Shown: positions 33,318-42,613, numbered from the stretch's first letter. The stretch is DNA of 64,000 bases from Armatimonadota bacterium (GCA_018268255.1 JAFDWX010000008.1:91269-155268); one strand, 5' to 3'. A program made the numbers and translations. Notes: generated by a model not told the origin, from the sequence alone.

Positions 33318-33355
33318 AAAATCCCCGCGCTCCCTTGGGAAGGCGGGGATTTTTC
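33318..33355. terminator. Bidirectional terminator between PEP-CTERM gene and atpD
   Basis: AAAATCCCCGC pairs with GCGGGGATTTT around a 14-nt loop. A-run on the left and T-run (TTTTT) on the right allow use in both directions: it can end the plus-strand PEP-CTERM message (47 nt after its stop) and the minus-strand atpD message (20 nt after its stop). If efficient it would stop atpD transcripts before atpC. Confidence 0.85.
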
Positions 33356-33374
33356 GTGCGGATTCGGATCGGTC

Positions 33375-34898
<1,524 letters not shown>

Positions 34899-34965
34899 CT
34901 AGCTGGACCCAATCGAAGGCAGATTATACCTTTTGGCGCCACTTTTCGTCGGGAATTTTAGTTTG

Positions 34966-35064
34966 CTCGCTGCTCTGGCCCAAGGCCGCGCCCTCGTCCC
35001 GTGGACAATTTTTCCACCCAAAGTGGGAGCGACGAGGCACGGGACTCTGCCCCAGAGCAGCGAG
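34966..35064. repeat. Long imperfect inverted repeat (dispersed GC-rich element, related copy)
   Basis: CTCGCTGCTCTGG (34966-34978) pairs perfectly with CCAGAGCAGCGAG (35052-35064). Inside, GTCCCGTG and CACGGGAC can pair, and CTCGTC/GACGAG offer an alternative fold. The block GGCCCAAGGCCGCGCCCTCG is close to the left arm of the element at 40478. It could fold as a long cruciform or an RNA hairpin. Confidence 0.65.
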
Positions 35065-35305
35065 TTTAGAATCTCTCGTAGGTCTGCTGGCTGGACTTGG
35101 GAAGTCCGATTGTGGTTCAATAAGGGTGTGGTTGTCACCAAGGACTAGGTGGTAACGGAGGACGGAGCAGGGATGCTCCCGCCACACTTTCTTCTTCATC
35201 CTCCTCTCTTTTCAAATTTGTTGCATGCGTCTGCTTGCTGGGGATTTCGAGTCGCCTTGCTCGAGTTGGATCCCATATCGGTGGAGCGCTATCGGGTGCC
35301 AGCGG

Positions 35306-35311
35306 TATACT
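35306..35311 (+). promoter_or_regulatory. -10 box of tRNA-Pro
   Basis: TATACT ends 10 nt before the mature tRNA 5' end, giving a start at about 35318. No good -35 is visible at 17 nt. Confidence 0.42.
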
Positions 35312-35321
35312 GCTGTGCAGT

Positions 35322-35398
35322 CGGGGCGTAGCGCAGTTTGGCAGCGCGCTTCTCTGGGGGGGAAGAGGCCGTGGGTTCGAATCCCACCGCTCCGACCA
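35322..35398 (+). tRNA. tRNA-Pro (anticodon GGG), CCA encoded
   Basis: 77 nt. Acceptor CGGGGCG/CGCTCCG (one G-U), T8-A9, D stem GCGC/GCGC, anticodon stem CTTCT/GGAAG with loop CTGGGGG (anticodon GGG), variable AGGCC, T arm GTGGG-TTCGAAT-CCCAC, discriminator A, CCA. It decodes CCC and CCU. It marks the left edge of the AT-richer block, so it is a plausible integration target, though I found no duplicated tRNA 3' end at the far side. Confidence 0.96.
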
Positions 35399-35528
35399 AT
35401 TCATTCCTCTTCCGAACAAAGCGTGATTCTCGCCTGTTTCTCTATCGGGTCACCTCATCCTGAATTGCGCGAGCTTCTGATCGGTGAGCTACCATGAAGG
35501 TGGGAGCATAACTCCCTAGGGATACCGC

Positions 35529-35960
35529 ATGCCTGATTACAATCTTCACATGATCCTTAACTGGGTTGGCATCTTGCGATGGCTTTGTTACCAAAGTGAG
35601 GTGTATGCAACTCATTTATGGGAGGTTCGTGTTTGCGATGAGCCACTGTTCATTGTCACCCCAGTCAATAGCATATTGAGCAAATATGCGGAAAAATACC
35701 TGGTTACAAAAACGTTCGAGAGTATTGAGTTGATCGCAGGTAGTGTGTTATTACAAGAACTCTCACTACTTACATTTGAAGATGAAATGTACCTGGCCTT
35801 TGTACAAACTGGTCCAGAGAAGGAGTACAACGTCATTTTATCGGGGCATGGAGGAATTTCAAGAGCACTTTGTCAAAGTCAAGAGCTGGCCACCTCACTT
35901 GCAAGGTTCTGTGAAACGAACTCACTCGACATCAACGTGTCGCAGGGGGAAGTCCACTAG
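35529..35960 (+). CDS. Unknown protein, AT-richer block
   Basis: 143 aa with TAGGGA six nt before the ATG. Codon use is clearly more AT-rich than flanking genes. The sequence has alternating strands and helices (LWEVRVCDEPLFIVTP, FEDEMYLAFVQTG, EYNVILSGHGG, ATSLARFCETNSLDINV), no signal peptide and no membrane span. Four cysteines do not form an evident zinc site. I do not recognise a family. An immunity- or adaptor-like role is possible but unsupported. Confidence 0.6.
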   Translation: MPDYNLHMILNWVGILRWLCYQSEVYATHLWEVRVCDEPLFIVTPVNSILSKYAEKYLVTKTFESIELIAGSVLLQELSLLTFEDEMYLAFVQTGPEKEYNVILSGHGGISRALCQSQELATSLARFCETNSLDINVSQGEVH

Positions 35961-36087
35961 ATAGGTCATTTGTGACTTGTAGCACAATTTTCGAATCTCC
36001 TCGTATCATCTTCTATTTCTGTTCGCAGAAGGAGGAATATCGGAACTCTACCCAAAGGAGTTAAGTTATTCACCCTAGGATATTGTC

Positions 36088-36456
36088 ATGCGAGAATCAC
36101 TCCTTGATGCGGTACTCCAGAGTATTCACGATATTCCAAAGGGTGCAGATTCAACCACTTTGTTCTTCCGGCTCGTGTGGGTGCAGTTCCTACTTGGACC
36201 ATTTTACAGTCTGGGTTTCACATTTCTGACTTTCGGGCTAGCACCACCAAAGAACAGGATAAACTTAGCCAAGTCAATTGAGTTCTGGGTGATTACCGGT
36301 ATTTGTTGTTTGTACATACTGCCCATATCACTAACTCCTCGATCTGAAGAGGACCTAGAGGCACTCTTTATGACACTTATCACATGCAGTCTATTGACAA
36401 TTGGACTCATGACTCTATTCTGTTATAGGCAGGTGAAGCGGGTATGGAATTGCTGA
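36088..36456 (+). CDS. Small membrane protein, AT-richer block
   Basis: 122 aa, AGGA eight nt before the ATG. Three hydrophobic helices are visible (about 26-48, 65-82 and 92-112) with charged loops, including RSEEDLEAL between the second and third. No family recognised. The 127 nt before it contain two strong purine-rich ribosome-site-like sequences (AAGGAGG, AAAGGAG) without usable starts. Its end overlaps the next gene by 13 nt, so the two are probably translated together. Confidence 0.62.
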   Translation: MRESLLDAVLQSIHDIPKGADSTTLFFRLVWVQFLLGPFYSLGFTFLTFGLAPPKNRINLAKSIEFWVITGICCLYILPISLTPRSEEDLEALFMTLITCSLLTIGLMTLFCYRQVKRVWNC

Positions 36457-36875
36457 ATCCTCCAAGCCTTATAGTGAACTGGATTTTCATTGGTCTTATC
36501 ACGTCTCTTGCACTGGTTGACGCGGTGTTTCGAGTTCGATACATTGTAAAGGGTCTGGTGCTGGGACTGGCAACTGTTCTGATGGAATTGTCAGCCGTGG
36601 ATATTTGCTACACTGCAATGCTAAGTTTCTTCATGCAAGATCGGCCACAGCACGACAATGATGTGGCGATGATGCTCTCGATCATTGGGGCCGTGCTGCT
36701 AGTTGCAAGGTTAATCTTACTTTGGCAGTTATTCAGGCACCTCACAACAAATCCTAAGGCACAGCATACTAGCATAGCAGCACGCTTTACAGTGTATTGT
36801 CTCGCTTCTGCCGGGTTTGGATGCCTGCTCTGGGCAACCTGGGAAGTCATTGCGGGAGTGTATCAAAATGTTTGA
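36444..36875 (+). CDS. Small four-helix membrane protein, AT-richer block
   Basis: 143 aa, overlapping the preceding gene by 13 nt, AGGTGA nine nt before the ATG. Hydrophobic segments lie at about 8-27, 34-62, 74-97 and 115-138; loops contain QDRPQHDND and TTNPKAQHTS. No recognised domain. Together with the upstream gene it could be a two-subunit membrane complex, but this is inferred from overlap only. Confidence 0.62.
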   Translation: MELLNPPSLIVNWIFIGLITSLALVDAVFRVRYIVKGLVLGLATVLMELSAVDICYTAMLSFFMQDRPQHDNDVAMMLSIIGAVLLVARLILLWQLFRHLTTNPKAQHTSIAARFTVYCLASAGFGCLLWATWEVIAGVYQNV

Positions 36876-36932
36876 TGCCGTAAAGCCTTTCATCTTGTAA
36901 GAGAATATACTTCGAAAATCTTGGAGACTTCA

Positions 36933-37094
36933 GTGACTGTTCAGGCTGTGACCAAAATGGCTCTCATGACCTCTAGTGCAATGTATACTGCCATGTACAT
37001 CGTTGCGTTTGTGCGATCGATATGGCATGAGGGCCATTCGGAGCCGACGTCAGTCGTGCAGGTGTCTTTCCAGCAATACATCCAAGGAATTTGA
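36933..37094 (+). CDS. Putative 53-aa membrane microprotein
   Basis: GTG start with TTGGAGA ideally placed. The translation starts TVQAVTKMALMTSS and has one moderately hydrophobic stretch (about 9-30, AMYTAMYIVAFVRSIW) followed by a polar tail ending QQYIQGI. The length is short, but the ribosome site is among the best in the block and the ORF falls in an otherwise empty gap between similar genes. Antisense ORF is a shadow. Unknown function. Confidence 0.45.
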   Translation: MTVQAVTKMALMTSSAMYTAMYIVAFVRSIWHEGHSEPTSVVQVSFQQYIQGI

Positions 37095-37123
37095 CTGACC
37101 ACTAAGTCCCACCAGGCACCGCG

Positions 37124-37228
37124 ATGAAACAAACGCTCGCAAAATTGCTGCTCACATACATCTTGCTCTCTGTGGTCTCTGCAGTGACAGTCCTTTTCGC
37201 CGTATGGGTACTTGCAGGTGAAGGTTGA
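37124..37228 (+). CDS. Putative 34-aa single-pass membrane microprotein
   Basis: MKQTLAKLLLTYILL then a long hydrophobic run to AVWVLAGEG: nearly the whole chain is one membrane helix with a Lys at the N-side. The stop overlaps the TTG start of the next ORF (TTGA), the same coupling used by confirmed genes in this window, which supports translation. Ribosome site weak. Resembles holin-like or toxin-like peptides only in shape. Confidence 0.42.
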   Translation: MKQTLAKLLLTYILLSVVSAVTVLFAVWVLAGEG

Positions 37229-37608
37229 TTAACAAGTGTGGGCTAGCCTGCATTGTCATCGTTGTTGCGGTTTCGGATTTGCTTAAGACGGAATGGCTGT
37301 TGTATTCCGTCCCATATGCCCTACAATGTTTGGCTATCTGTTTCTGGTTACTTGGGTTTAGCGTATTTGCAGACTCTAGGTTAAAAGGTGGGCGAGGTAG
37401 TTTGGTGCGATTTTGTACTTTTCATCTTTCGCTAGCAATCAGCTATGCGATTTTGGTGCCCTTTGGAATCGAGGGCACCATCTACCTAGCTCGTGAGCAA
37501 GTGAGCAGCCTTGGGCTCGATTCTTTTGTTGCCATTGAACTCCTTCGAGTAGGCCTATCCATTCATGCAATACGCTCGATAAGCGTTTGCAAGAAAGTGA
37601 GCGCGTAG
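37225..37608 (+). CDS. Small membrane protein, AT-richer block
   Basis: 127 aa from a TTG that overlaps the stop of the 34-aa ORF. Three to four hydrophobic segments (about 5-20, 30-52, 66-90 and possibly 100-120). Loops are short and basic (FADSRLKGGRGSLVRF), suggesting a cytoplasmic side. No family recognised. Part of the run of small membrane ORFs between 36.0 and 38.4 kb. Confidence 0.52.
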   Translation: MINKCGLACIVIVVAVSDLLKTEWLLYSVPYALQCLAICFWLLGFSVFADSRLKGGRGSLVRFCTFHLSLAISYAILVPFGIEGTIYLAREQVSSLGLDSFVAIELLRVGLSIHAIRSISVCKKVSA

Positions 37609-37878
37609 AGTGTGACAAGGTGCTGAGGAAGATGCGATGAGGTGAGACGGGACGCACGGAGTGATGGGTAGATAAAACGGTTGTGTGGTGCCATAACGAG
37701 TCATGAGATAGCGTTGAATGAGGCTCAGTGGTAAGCCGAGTCGAGTAGAGTAATATGTCGGTTGGTGAAACGAGGTCCAGTCATCCGAGCGCGGAATATC
37801 TGGCAGATTTCGCTATCACGGTTCCTGAAGGCCGAAGGTTTACTAATTTGTCAACAGGTTTTTCTTAAACAACCCGCC
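37609..37878. other. Purine-rich gene-free segment inside the AT-richer block
   Basis: 270 nt without a convincing ORF. The plus strand is rich in GAT/GAG/GTG words (GATGAGGTGAGACGGGACG), unlike the neighbouring genes. An ORF from 37762 exists but its first 39 codons lack a ribosome site. It could be decayed coding sequence, a structured RNA or a control region. Confidence 0.35.
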
Positions 37879-38046
37879 ATGGCAGAAAGACACACCGTAA
37901 AGAAGGGAGGTAAGGCGACCAGATATATCGTGAGGGTCTTCGTTCTAATTGTGTGCTCGTTGCTTTGGATGAGTTTAGTACTCGCGACATCCGCGCAAAT
38001 TCATAACCTTATCTATAGATGGAACCTCGACCATTGGTTCGAATAG
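37879..38046 (+). CDS. Single-pass membrane protein, 55 aa
   Basis: ATG at 37879 chosen over an earlier frame start at 37762 because the upstream 39 residues look non-coding. Lys/Arg-rich start (MAERHTVKKGGKATRY) precedes one strong helix (IVRVFVLIVCSLLWMSLVLAT, split here: VFVLIVCSLLW and MSLVLA), then a polar tail ending LDHWFE. No family. Overlaps the next gene by 28 nt, which suggests the two are expressed together. Confidence 0.5.
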   Translation: MAERHTVKKGGKATRYIVRVFVLIVCSLLWMSLVLATSAQIHNLIYRWNLDHWFE

Positions 38047-38417
38047 GAAATTGCGGAAAGGTGGTTACGATTGTCGTTCTGACAATATCCACAGTCTTTT
38101 CGCTGCCTGAAATTCCTTTTCTGGTTACCACCTCTGCAGCGCTTCTGGGCGTGGTGCATTTGGCCTTCGCTGTTATTCCGTGGCAGTGGCAATGGCCCAA
38201 CGTACGGTACTTGGTGGGCTTGTGGCTCTCGGTGAACCTCGATTTTGCGAATTACATGTGGGCCTGTATTCGTTCGGAGTACGTTCCGATTCGGCCAGGA
38301 CACTTTGTGCTGTTCTTTGCCACTCTTATCCTTGGGTTCTGCGGATTTGGATTGATATCCACGTGCAATCCCGGCGATTGGAGAATGTGGAGAAGAGACA
38401 ACCGCAAAAACCCATAG
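38019..38417 (+). CDS. Small membrane protein at the end of the AT-richer block
   Basis: 132 aa. Hydrophobic segments at about 15-30, 35-58 and 93-116, with tryptophan-rich loops (IPWQWQWPN, ANYMWACIRSEY). The chain ends in a basic tail (MWRRDNRKNP). The ATG lacks a ribosome site; a GTG at 38061 is an alternative. No family recognised. The sequence returns to normal GC after its stop. Confidence 0.52.
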   Translation: MEPRPLVRIGNCGKVVTIVVLTISTVFSLPEIPFLVTTSAALLGVVHLAFAVIPWQWQWPNVRYLVGLWLSVNLDFANYMWACIRSEYVPIRPGHFVLFFATLILGFCGFGLISTCNPGDWRMWRRDNRKNP

Positions 38418-38460
38418 CGCCGGCATCCATTTGACGTTCCCTCGGGGGATACTGGAATCC

Positions 38461-38973
38461 ATGGTTATTTCGCTCGTAGCAACTCTCCTGGTCGCGCACG
38501 CGGCACCGACTGCCGATGCTGTCATCACGTCGGCGATGAAGCAGGCTGCCAAGGGTGATAAGGGAATCGTGGTCATATTTCATGCATCGTGGTGCGGATG
38601 GTGCCACCGGCTGGATGATGTGCTCAACCAACCAAAGGTCAAGGCGTCCCTCGACAAGAAGTTCGTCATCACCCACCTCGATGGCGGTGAACAAGCGGAC
38701 AAAAAGGACCTGGAAAACGCAGGATGGGCAACCTATGCCGACAAGTGGGAAGCCAATAACCAGGGCTGGCCGTTCATGGTGTTTCTGAATAGCAAAGGCA
38801 AAAAGGTGGGCGACTCGCGAGTGGGCGAGAAGAAGCAGAATTTCGGATTTCCGACCGAGCCAGCGGAGTACGATTTTCTGAAAGCAGGAATGAAGGCAGC
38901 CAATCCCAAGTTCACCGACAAGGAATTTGGGCCTCTGCTCGATGCGCTCAAGGCCGCTAAGCCCAAGCAGTAG
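38461..38973 (+). CDS. Exported thioredoxin-fold protein
   Basis: 170 aa from ATG 38461; a TTG 30 nt upstream would break the signal peptide. Signal peptide 1-17 (LLVAHA). The redox motif is WCGWC (C45 and C48) in HASWCGWCHRLD, followed by NQPKVKASLDKKFVITHLD and WPFMVFLNSKGKKVG, the order of the thioredoxin_7/DsbD-gamma group. It probably reduces or isomerises disulfides in the periplasm. Substrate unknown. Confidence 0.85.
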   Translation: MVISLVATLLVAHAAPTADAVITSAMKQAAKGDKGIVVIFHASWCGWCHRLDDVLNQPKVKASLDKKFVITHLDGGEQADKKDLENAGWATYADKWEANNQGWPFMVFLNSKGKKVGDSRVGEKKQNFGFPTEPAEYDFLKAGMKAANPKFTDKEFGPLLDALKAAKPKQ

Positions 38974-39014
38974 CCCATTTTAGCGTAGGTCGGAAAGTAC
39001 ACTCGCACCCATCT

Positions 39015-39341
39015 ATGCCCATTTACGAATACCGATGTCAGCAGTGCGGAAAGAAGGTCGCGCTGCTGCTCGGCATGACCGCTCAACCCGACGAAGAAGT
39101 CTGTCCCCATTGCGGCTCTCGAGACTTGCGGAAACTGGTGAGTCGGTTCGTGCGCGGGCGGGATGAAGATGCCCGCTTGGACGAACTTAGCGACAGGCTG
39201 GATATTATGGGAGAACCCGACACCGAGCGCGGCGCAAGGGAGCTGGTTCGGGAAGCAGGAAAGGCGATGGATGAAGACCTTTCCGATGAGATGGAAGAGA
39301 TGTACGAGTTGGATGAATCTGGCGAAGGGGATCTGGATTGA
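39015..39341 (+). CDS. FmdB-family zinc-ribbon protein
   Basis: 108 aa. [13 protein letters not shown] is the family's hallmark start; the four zinc cysteines are C8, C11, C30 and C33. After residue 45 a long acidic helix-rich tail follows ([24 protein letters not shown]). FmdB-like proteins are thought to regulate transcription or act as small zinc carriers. The stop overlaps the TTG start of tdk by 4 nt, so they are coupled. Confidence 0.88.
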   Translation: MPIYEYRCQQCGKKVALLLGMTAQPDEEVCPHCGSRDLRKLVSRFVRGRDEDARLDELSDRLDIMGEPDTERGARELVREAGKAMDEDLSDEMEEMYELDESGEGDLD

Positions 39342-39958
39342 GGCCCCTTGGGAGCATTGTCGTCATTTGCGGAAGCATGTACGCGGGCAAATCGGAAGAG
39401 CTGATCCGACGGGCTCGCCGAGCCTTGTACGCCAAGCGAAAGGTGCAAGTGTTTAAGCCCAGCATCGATAAGCGCTACGACGAATCGATGGTGGTAACGC
39501 ATATGGGTGCGCGACACGAGGCGGTTCCGGTGACTGGCGTTAAACAGCTGTTGGAAAAGCTCGATCCCTGCGTGCAAACCCTTTTGATTGAAGAATGCCA
39601 GTTTTTTGACGATTCGTTAGTGGACGTCGCCGTGCAACTTGCCGATCGCGGGGTGGAGGTCATCTTGGCGGGCCTAGACCAGGATTTTCGGCGACGCCCG
39701 TTTGGTCCCATGCCCCAGTTGCTCGCCTTGGCGGATGAGGTCGTAAAGCTCAAAGCCATATGTATGCACTGCGGGGCACCCGCCAGCCACACCTATCGAA
39801 TGATCGATGGCAAACCGGCTAACTTCCACGATCCGATCGTGTTGATCGGTGCAACGGAAGCGTACGAGGCTCGGTGCCGCAATTGTTTTAAGCTCCGTGG
39901 CGAGCCGAAGTCCAGAGTTACTTTGCCGAAACCTCGACCACGTCGCCCGAAATCGTGA
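39338..39958 (+). CDS. tdk: Thymidine kinase
   Basis: 206 aa from a TTG overlapping the fmdB stop (TTGA). P-loop [11 protein letters not shown] near 12-22, catalytic E in [10 protein letters not shown], substrate loop with RRRPFGPM, and two CxxC pairs (CMHCG, CRNCF) that bind structural zinc, as in type II TK1-like kinases. It phosphorylates thymidine in the salvage pathway. The last 41 bp overlap the 3' end of the convergent pseudopilin-like gene. Confidence 0.95.
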   Translation: MRPLGSIVVICGSMYAGKSEELIRRARRALYAKRKVQVFKPSIDKRYDESMVVTHMGARHEAVPVTGVKQLLEKLDPCVQTLLIEECQFFDDSLVDVAVQLADRGVEVILAGLDQDFRRRPFGPMPQLLALADEVVKLKAICMHCGAPASHTYRMIDGKPANFHDPIVLIGATEAYEARCRNCFKLRGEPKSRVTLPKPRPRRPKS

Positions 39959-40433
39959 TCCCCTTGCCTTTTTTGAGACCAGCAGTGTGGGGATCGCCGT
40001 GCGCATCGCGCTTTGCCTCGGTGGATTCAAAAATGAGGATAGTCTTGTCCTTTTGTGGGAGATCGTCGGTGTATTTGCCCGCGCACTGGGTGTTGTAGGC
40101 GTAGCCGTAGCTGCCGGAATTTGGTTCGAAATCCGGGCGGATCATCTTTTTGGCTGCTTCGCCTTCCTTCAGGTCGGCGGTTTTCAGGCGAGGTTCTATG
40201 GCCTCCATCCACAGATCGGCAGGGGGAAACGCGCCCTCGCTATCCAGGTAGAGCAGCATTGCGGTTTGCATAGCCTCAAGATTCCCGAGTCGCGAAGCCT
40301 GGTATTCGCGCTTCTCGATTTTGTCGAGGAACCCGGCTTTGTACACCGCAACCAGGTCTGGCCCAAAGCGGAACCCCGCGTAGAGGATGCTCACTGTAAG
40401 GACCACTATCAGGAACTTGCCGACCTTCTTCAC
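39918..40433 (-). CDS. Pseudopilin-like membrane protein, unknown
   Basis: 171 aa. One N-terminal helix (about 7-22, [17 protein letters not shown]). Next comes [29 protein letters not shown], whose [14 protein letters not shown] part resembles the helix-turn after the transmembrane segment of pseudopilins, and further on [14 protein letters not shown] and TILIFEST, as in the H-X9-DG type proteins. It lacks a prepilin cleavage site. Function unknown. Convergent overlap of 41 bp with tdk. Confidence 0.6.
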   Translation of the reverse strand: MKKVGKFLIVVLTVSILYAGFRFGPDLVAVYKAGFLDKIEKREYQASRLGNLEAMQTAMLLYLDSEGAFPPADLWMEAIEPRLKTADLKEGEAAKKMIRPDFEPNSGSYGYAYNTQCAGKYTDDLPQKDKTILIFESTEAKRDAHGDPHTAGLKKGKGITISGDVVEVSAK

Positions 40434-40477
40434 TCTGTAGAGAATATCGTTTTGGAGTTAGGAAAAGTTGCGGCGCG

Positions 40478-40625
40478 GCCCGGCCCGAGGCCACGCCCTC
40501 GCCCGTCGCTTCGCTCCGGCCTCCGCCCTCGGGGCGCGCAGGAAGCTTTCGCCGCGTTGGGGCGGAGTGATGGGCGACGCGGAAGCGTCGGGGTCCCATC
40601 ATGGGGTTTGGCTTTGGGCCAAAGC
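40478..40625. repeat. GC-rich intergenic repeat copy 2
   Basis: About 150 nt of very GC-rich intergenic DNA. Its left arm (GGCCCGAGGCCACGCCCTCG) is close to the element at 34966. Its right arm, in reverse, matches the element at 11669, including the exact 17-mer GAAGCGTCGGGGTCCCA (40582-40598). Nested inverted repeats (GATGGG/CCCATC and CGACGC/GCGTCG) are present. No coding function. Confidence 0.62.
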
Positions 40626-40635
40626 GGCGAAAGTC

Positions 40636-40674
40636 AAAAAGTCAGGCTCCGAGAATTCCCTAATTTCCGGAGCC
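40636..40674 (-). terminator. Rho-independent terminator of sdhA
   Basis: GGCTCCG (40645-40651) pairs with CGGAGCC (40668-40674) with a further AATT/AATT pairing inside. On the minus strand TGACTTTTTG follows. It begins 7 nt after the sdhA stop, so sdhA ends its transcript here and no sdhB follows. Confidence 0.75.
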
Positions 40675-40681
40675 CGTGTCT

Positions 40682-42613
40682 TTATTCGCCAGAAGATGCA
40701 GCGGCGGCGGTCGTTCCCACTCCTGCCAGAGCATCCTCACCCATGATCTCCTTGACGATCATGTTCTGGTTGATTCTGTACTTTCGAGCTCGAGGAGCGA
40801 TGTAGGTGCACTCGATTTTCTCGGAAAGGTCGTAGGACGGACCTGAGGTGGACCAAGTTGCCTTAGTGGTACACAACCATTTCTCATCGTCGCGGTTAGG
40901 GGTGTCCATCTTAAAGTGGGCGCCGCGGCTCTCGTCCCGAATGATCGCTCCACCAACAATCGCCTTGCTTTGCTCGATCATGTTGATCAAAGCGCGCGTA
41001 AATGGTACAGCCTGGTTGGTCCATCCGCTGGCATCAAGCAACGAACACTGGTGCGCACGAGTGCCAAGTTCGGTGAGCTTGTCTCGGGCAGCGAGGAGAT
41101 CGTTCTGCTTTCTCCAAATGCCGCAGTTGTTCCACATCACATCGGCAAGTTCCGCATGCAATCCGTAAGGATTTTCGGAACCGTTGGAGGACTTGAGCGA
41201 GACGTATTGTGCTTGCTTGGCCGCGCGAGCATCGTTAATGACTTGGGCGGACAAATCCTCGCTCGGCGCGGGCAAAGTCTTGAGGTAGGCCATAACGCCT
41301 TGTGCGGTCAACTCGCCTCCGGTCAAACAGCTCAGCAGAGCGTTAGCTCCCAAACGGTTTGCGCCGTGGTATTGGTAGTCGGCTTCGCCCGCGGCGTACA
41401 GGCCGGGGATGTTGGTCATCTGGTTGCGGTGCGAATCCAAGTCCAGAGTGCTGTCGGTGCCCTTGGCGTAATCCACCCAAAGACCACCCATGGTGTAGTG
41501 CACAGCCGGGTAAATCCTCATCGGGTTGTCGATCGGATCCTCCCGCATGAATTTCTCGTATATCTCCAACACGCCTTCCAACTTGTCGTTAATTTGATCG
41601 CGCGTGTACGGACCCCCACGACTGTTGTGCAGGTGCGTGATGTCCAGATAGACCTGCTGCTTGCCTTGGATGCCTTTTCCGATTCGGCACACGCAGTAGA
41701 TGGCGAAGCTGACGATATCTCGGCTGAGCAGGTTGCCGTAAACGGGGTCGAGTTCCTCGCAGAAATACCACCGATCTTTGTCGGGAATCTCCAAGGGATG
41801 CCGTTTGTCGTACGGATCGCGCGGAGTCCAAAGTCGTCCGCCTTCTCCTCGGACCGATTCAGACATCAGCCGACACTTGTCTTCGCCCGGGATTGCGGTC
41901 GGGTGGATCTGGACCATCTCCGGGTTGCCGTACATGGCGCCCTCCTGATAGCAGATGGAGACGGCGGCCCCGGTGTTGATGATTGAGTTGGTCGACCGAC
42001 CGAAAATGACGCCGTTTCCTCCGGTTGCGATGACGACTGCATCGGCAGGGAAGGCCTCGATCTCCATGGTCTGCAGGTTTTGGGCGGTGATTCCGCGACA
42101 AATCCCTTCACCGTCCTTGATCAGGCCGACGAACTCCCAGCTTTCATATTTGGAGACGGCATTGGATGTTTCGTACCGCCGAACCTGTTCATCCAAAGCG
42201 TAGAGTAGCTGTTGGCCAGTGGTGGCCCCTGCGTGGGCTGTGCGGTGCTTCAGCGTTCCACCGAATCGTCTAAAAGAAAGCAGTCCTTCGGAAGTTCGAT
42301 TGAATGGCACTCCCATACGATCGAGCAAGAAGATCATGGCGGGTGCTCGTTCTGCCATGCGCATTACGGGTGGCTGGTGATTCAAAAAGTCCCCGCCCGT
42401 AATCGTGTCCTCAAAATGGAGATAGGGCGAATCACCCTCACCGCGAAGATTCACGGCTCCATTGATGCCGCCTTGGGCGCAGACGCTGTGGCTGCGTTTG
42501 ACGGGCACCACACTGAAAAGCTTGACGTGGATGCCTGCTTCGGCCAGCTTGAGGGTGGTCATCAAACCTGCGAGACCCCCTCCGACGACGATGACATTGC
42601 GTGGAGTTGCCAT
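40682..42613 (-). CDS. sdhA: Succinate dehydrogenase/fumarate reductase flavoprotein subunit
   Basis: 643 aa from ATG 42613, with GGGAG seven nt upstream; a longer frame (to 42700) has no ribosome site. The FAD dinucleotide fold is VVGGGLAGLMT, and H42 in KRSHSVCAQGG is the covalent FAD histidine. AQGGINGAVN and a complete C-terminus follow. It matches the type B SdhA of Bacillus and Bdellovibrio. Subunits SdhB and SdhC are not adjacent. A terminator directly follows. Confidence 0.93.
   Translation of the reverse strand: MATPRNVIVVGGGLAGLMTTLKLAEAGIHVKLFSVVPVKRSHSVCAQGGINGAVNLRGEGDSPYLHFEDTITGGDFLNHQPPVMRMAERAPAMIFLLDRMGVPFNRTSEGLLSFRRFGGTLKHRTAHAGATTGQQLLYALDEQVRRYETSNAVSKYESWEFVGLIKDGEGICRGITAQNLQTMEIEAFPADAVVIATGGNGVIFGRSTNSIINTGAAVSICYQEGAMYGNPEMVQIHPTAIPGEDKCRLMSESVRGEGGRLWTPRDPYDKRHPLEIPDKDRWYFCEELDPVYGNLLSRDIVSFAIYCVCRIGKGIQGKQQVYLDITHLHNSRGGPYTRDQINDKLEGVLEIYEKFMREDPIDNPMRIYPAVHYTMGGLWVDYAKGTDSTLDLDSHRNQMTNIPGLYAAGEADYQYHGANRLGANALLSCLTGGELTAQGVMAYLKTLPAPSEDLSAQVINDARAAKQAQYVSLKSSNGSENPYGLHAELADVMWNNCGIWRKQNDLLAARDKLTELGTRAHQCSLLDASGWTNQAVPFTRALINMIEQSKAIVGGAIIRDESRGAHFKMDTPNRDDEKWLCTTKATWSTSGPSYDLSEKIECTYIAPRARKYRINQNMIVKEIMGEDALAGVGTTAAAASSGE

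Noticed and set aside
35322-38440. Integrated prophage or IS element at tRNA-Pro
   Set aside because: No integrase, transposase, terminal inverted repeat or duplicated tRNA 3' end was found in or beside the block; only composition and position suggest acquisition.
38461-38973. Thioredoxin-like gene as part of the small-ORF block
   Set aside because: Its base composition and family are ordinary and it carries its own start; the block ends before it.
40916-41986. 356-aa plus-strand ORF
   Set aside because: Lies wholly antisense to sdhA, whose catalytic motifs are clear; a shadow of high-GC codon use.
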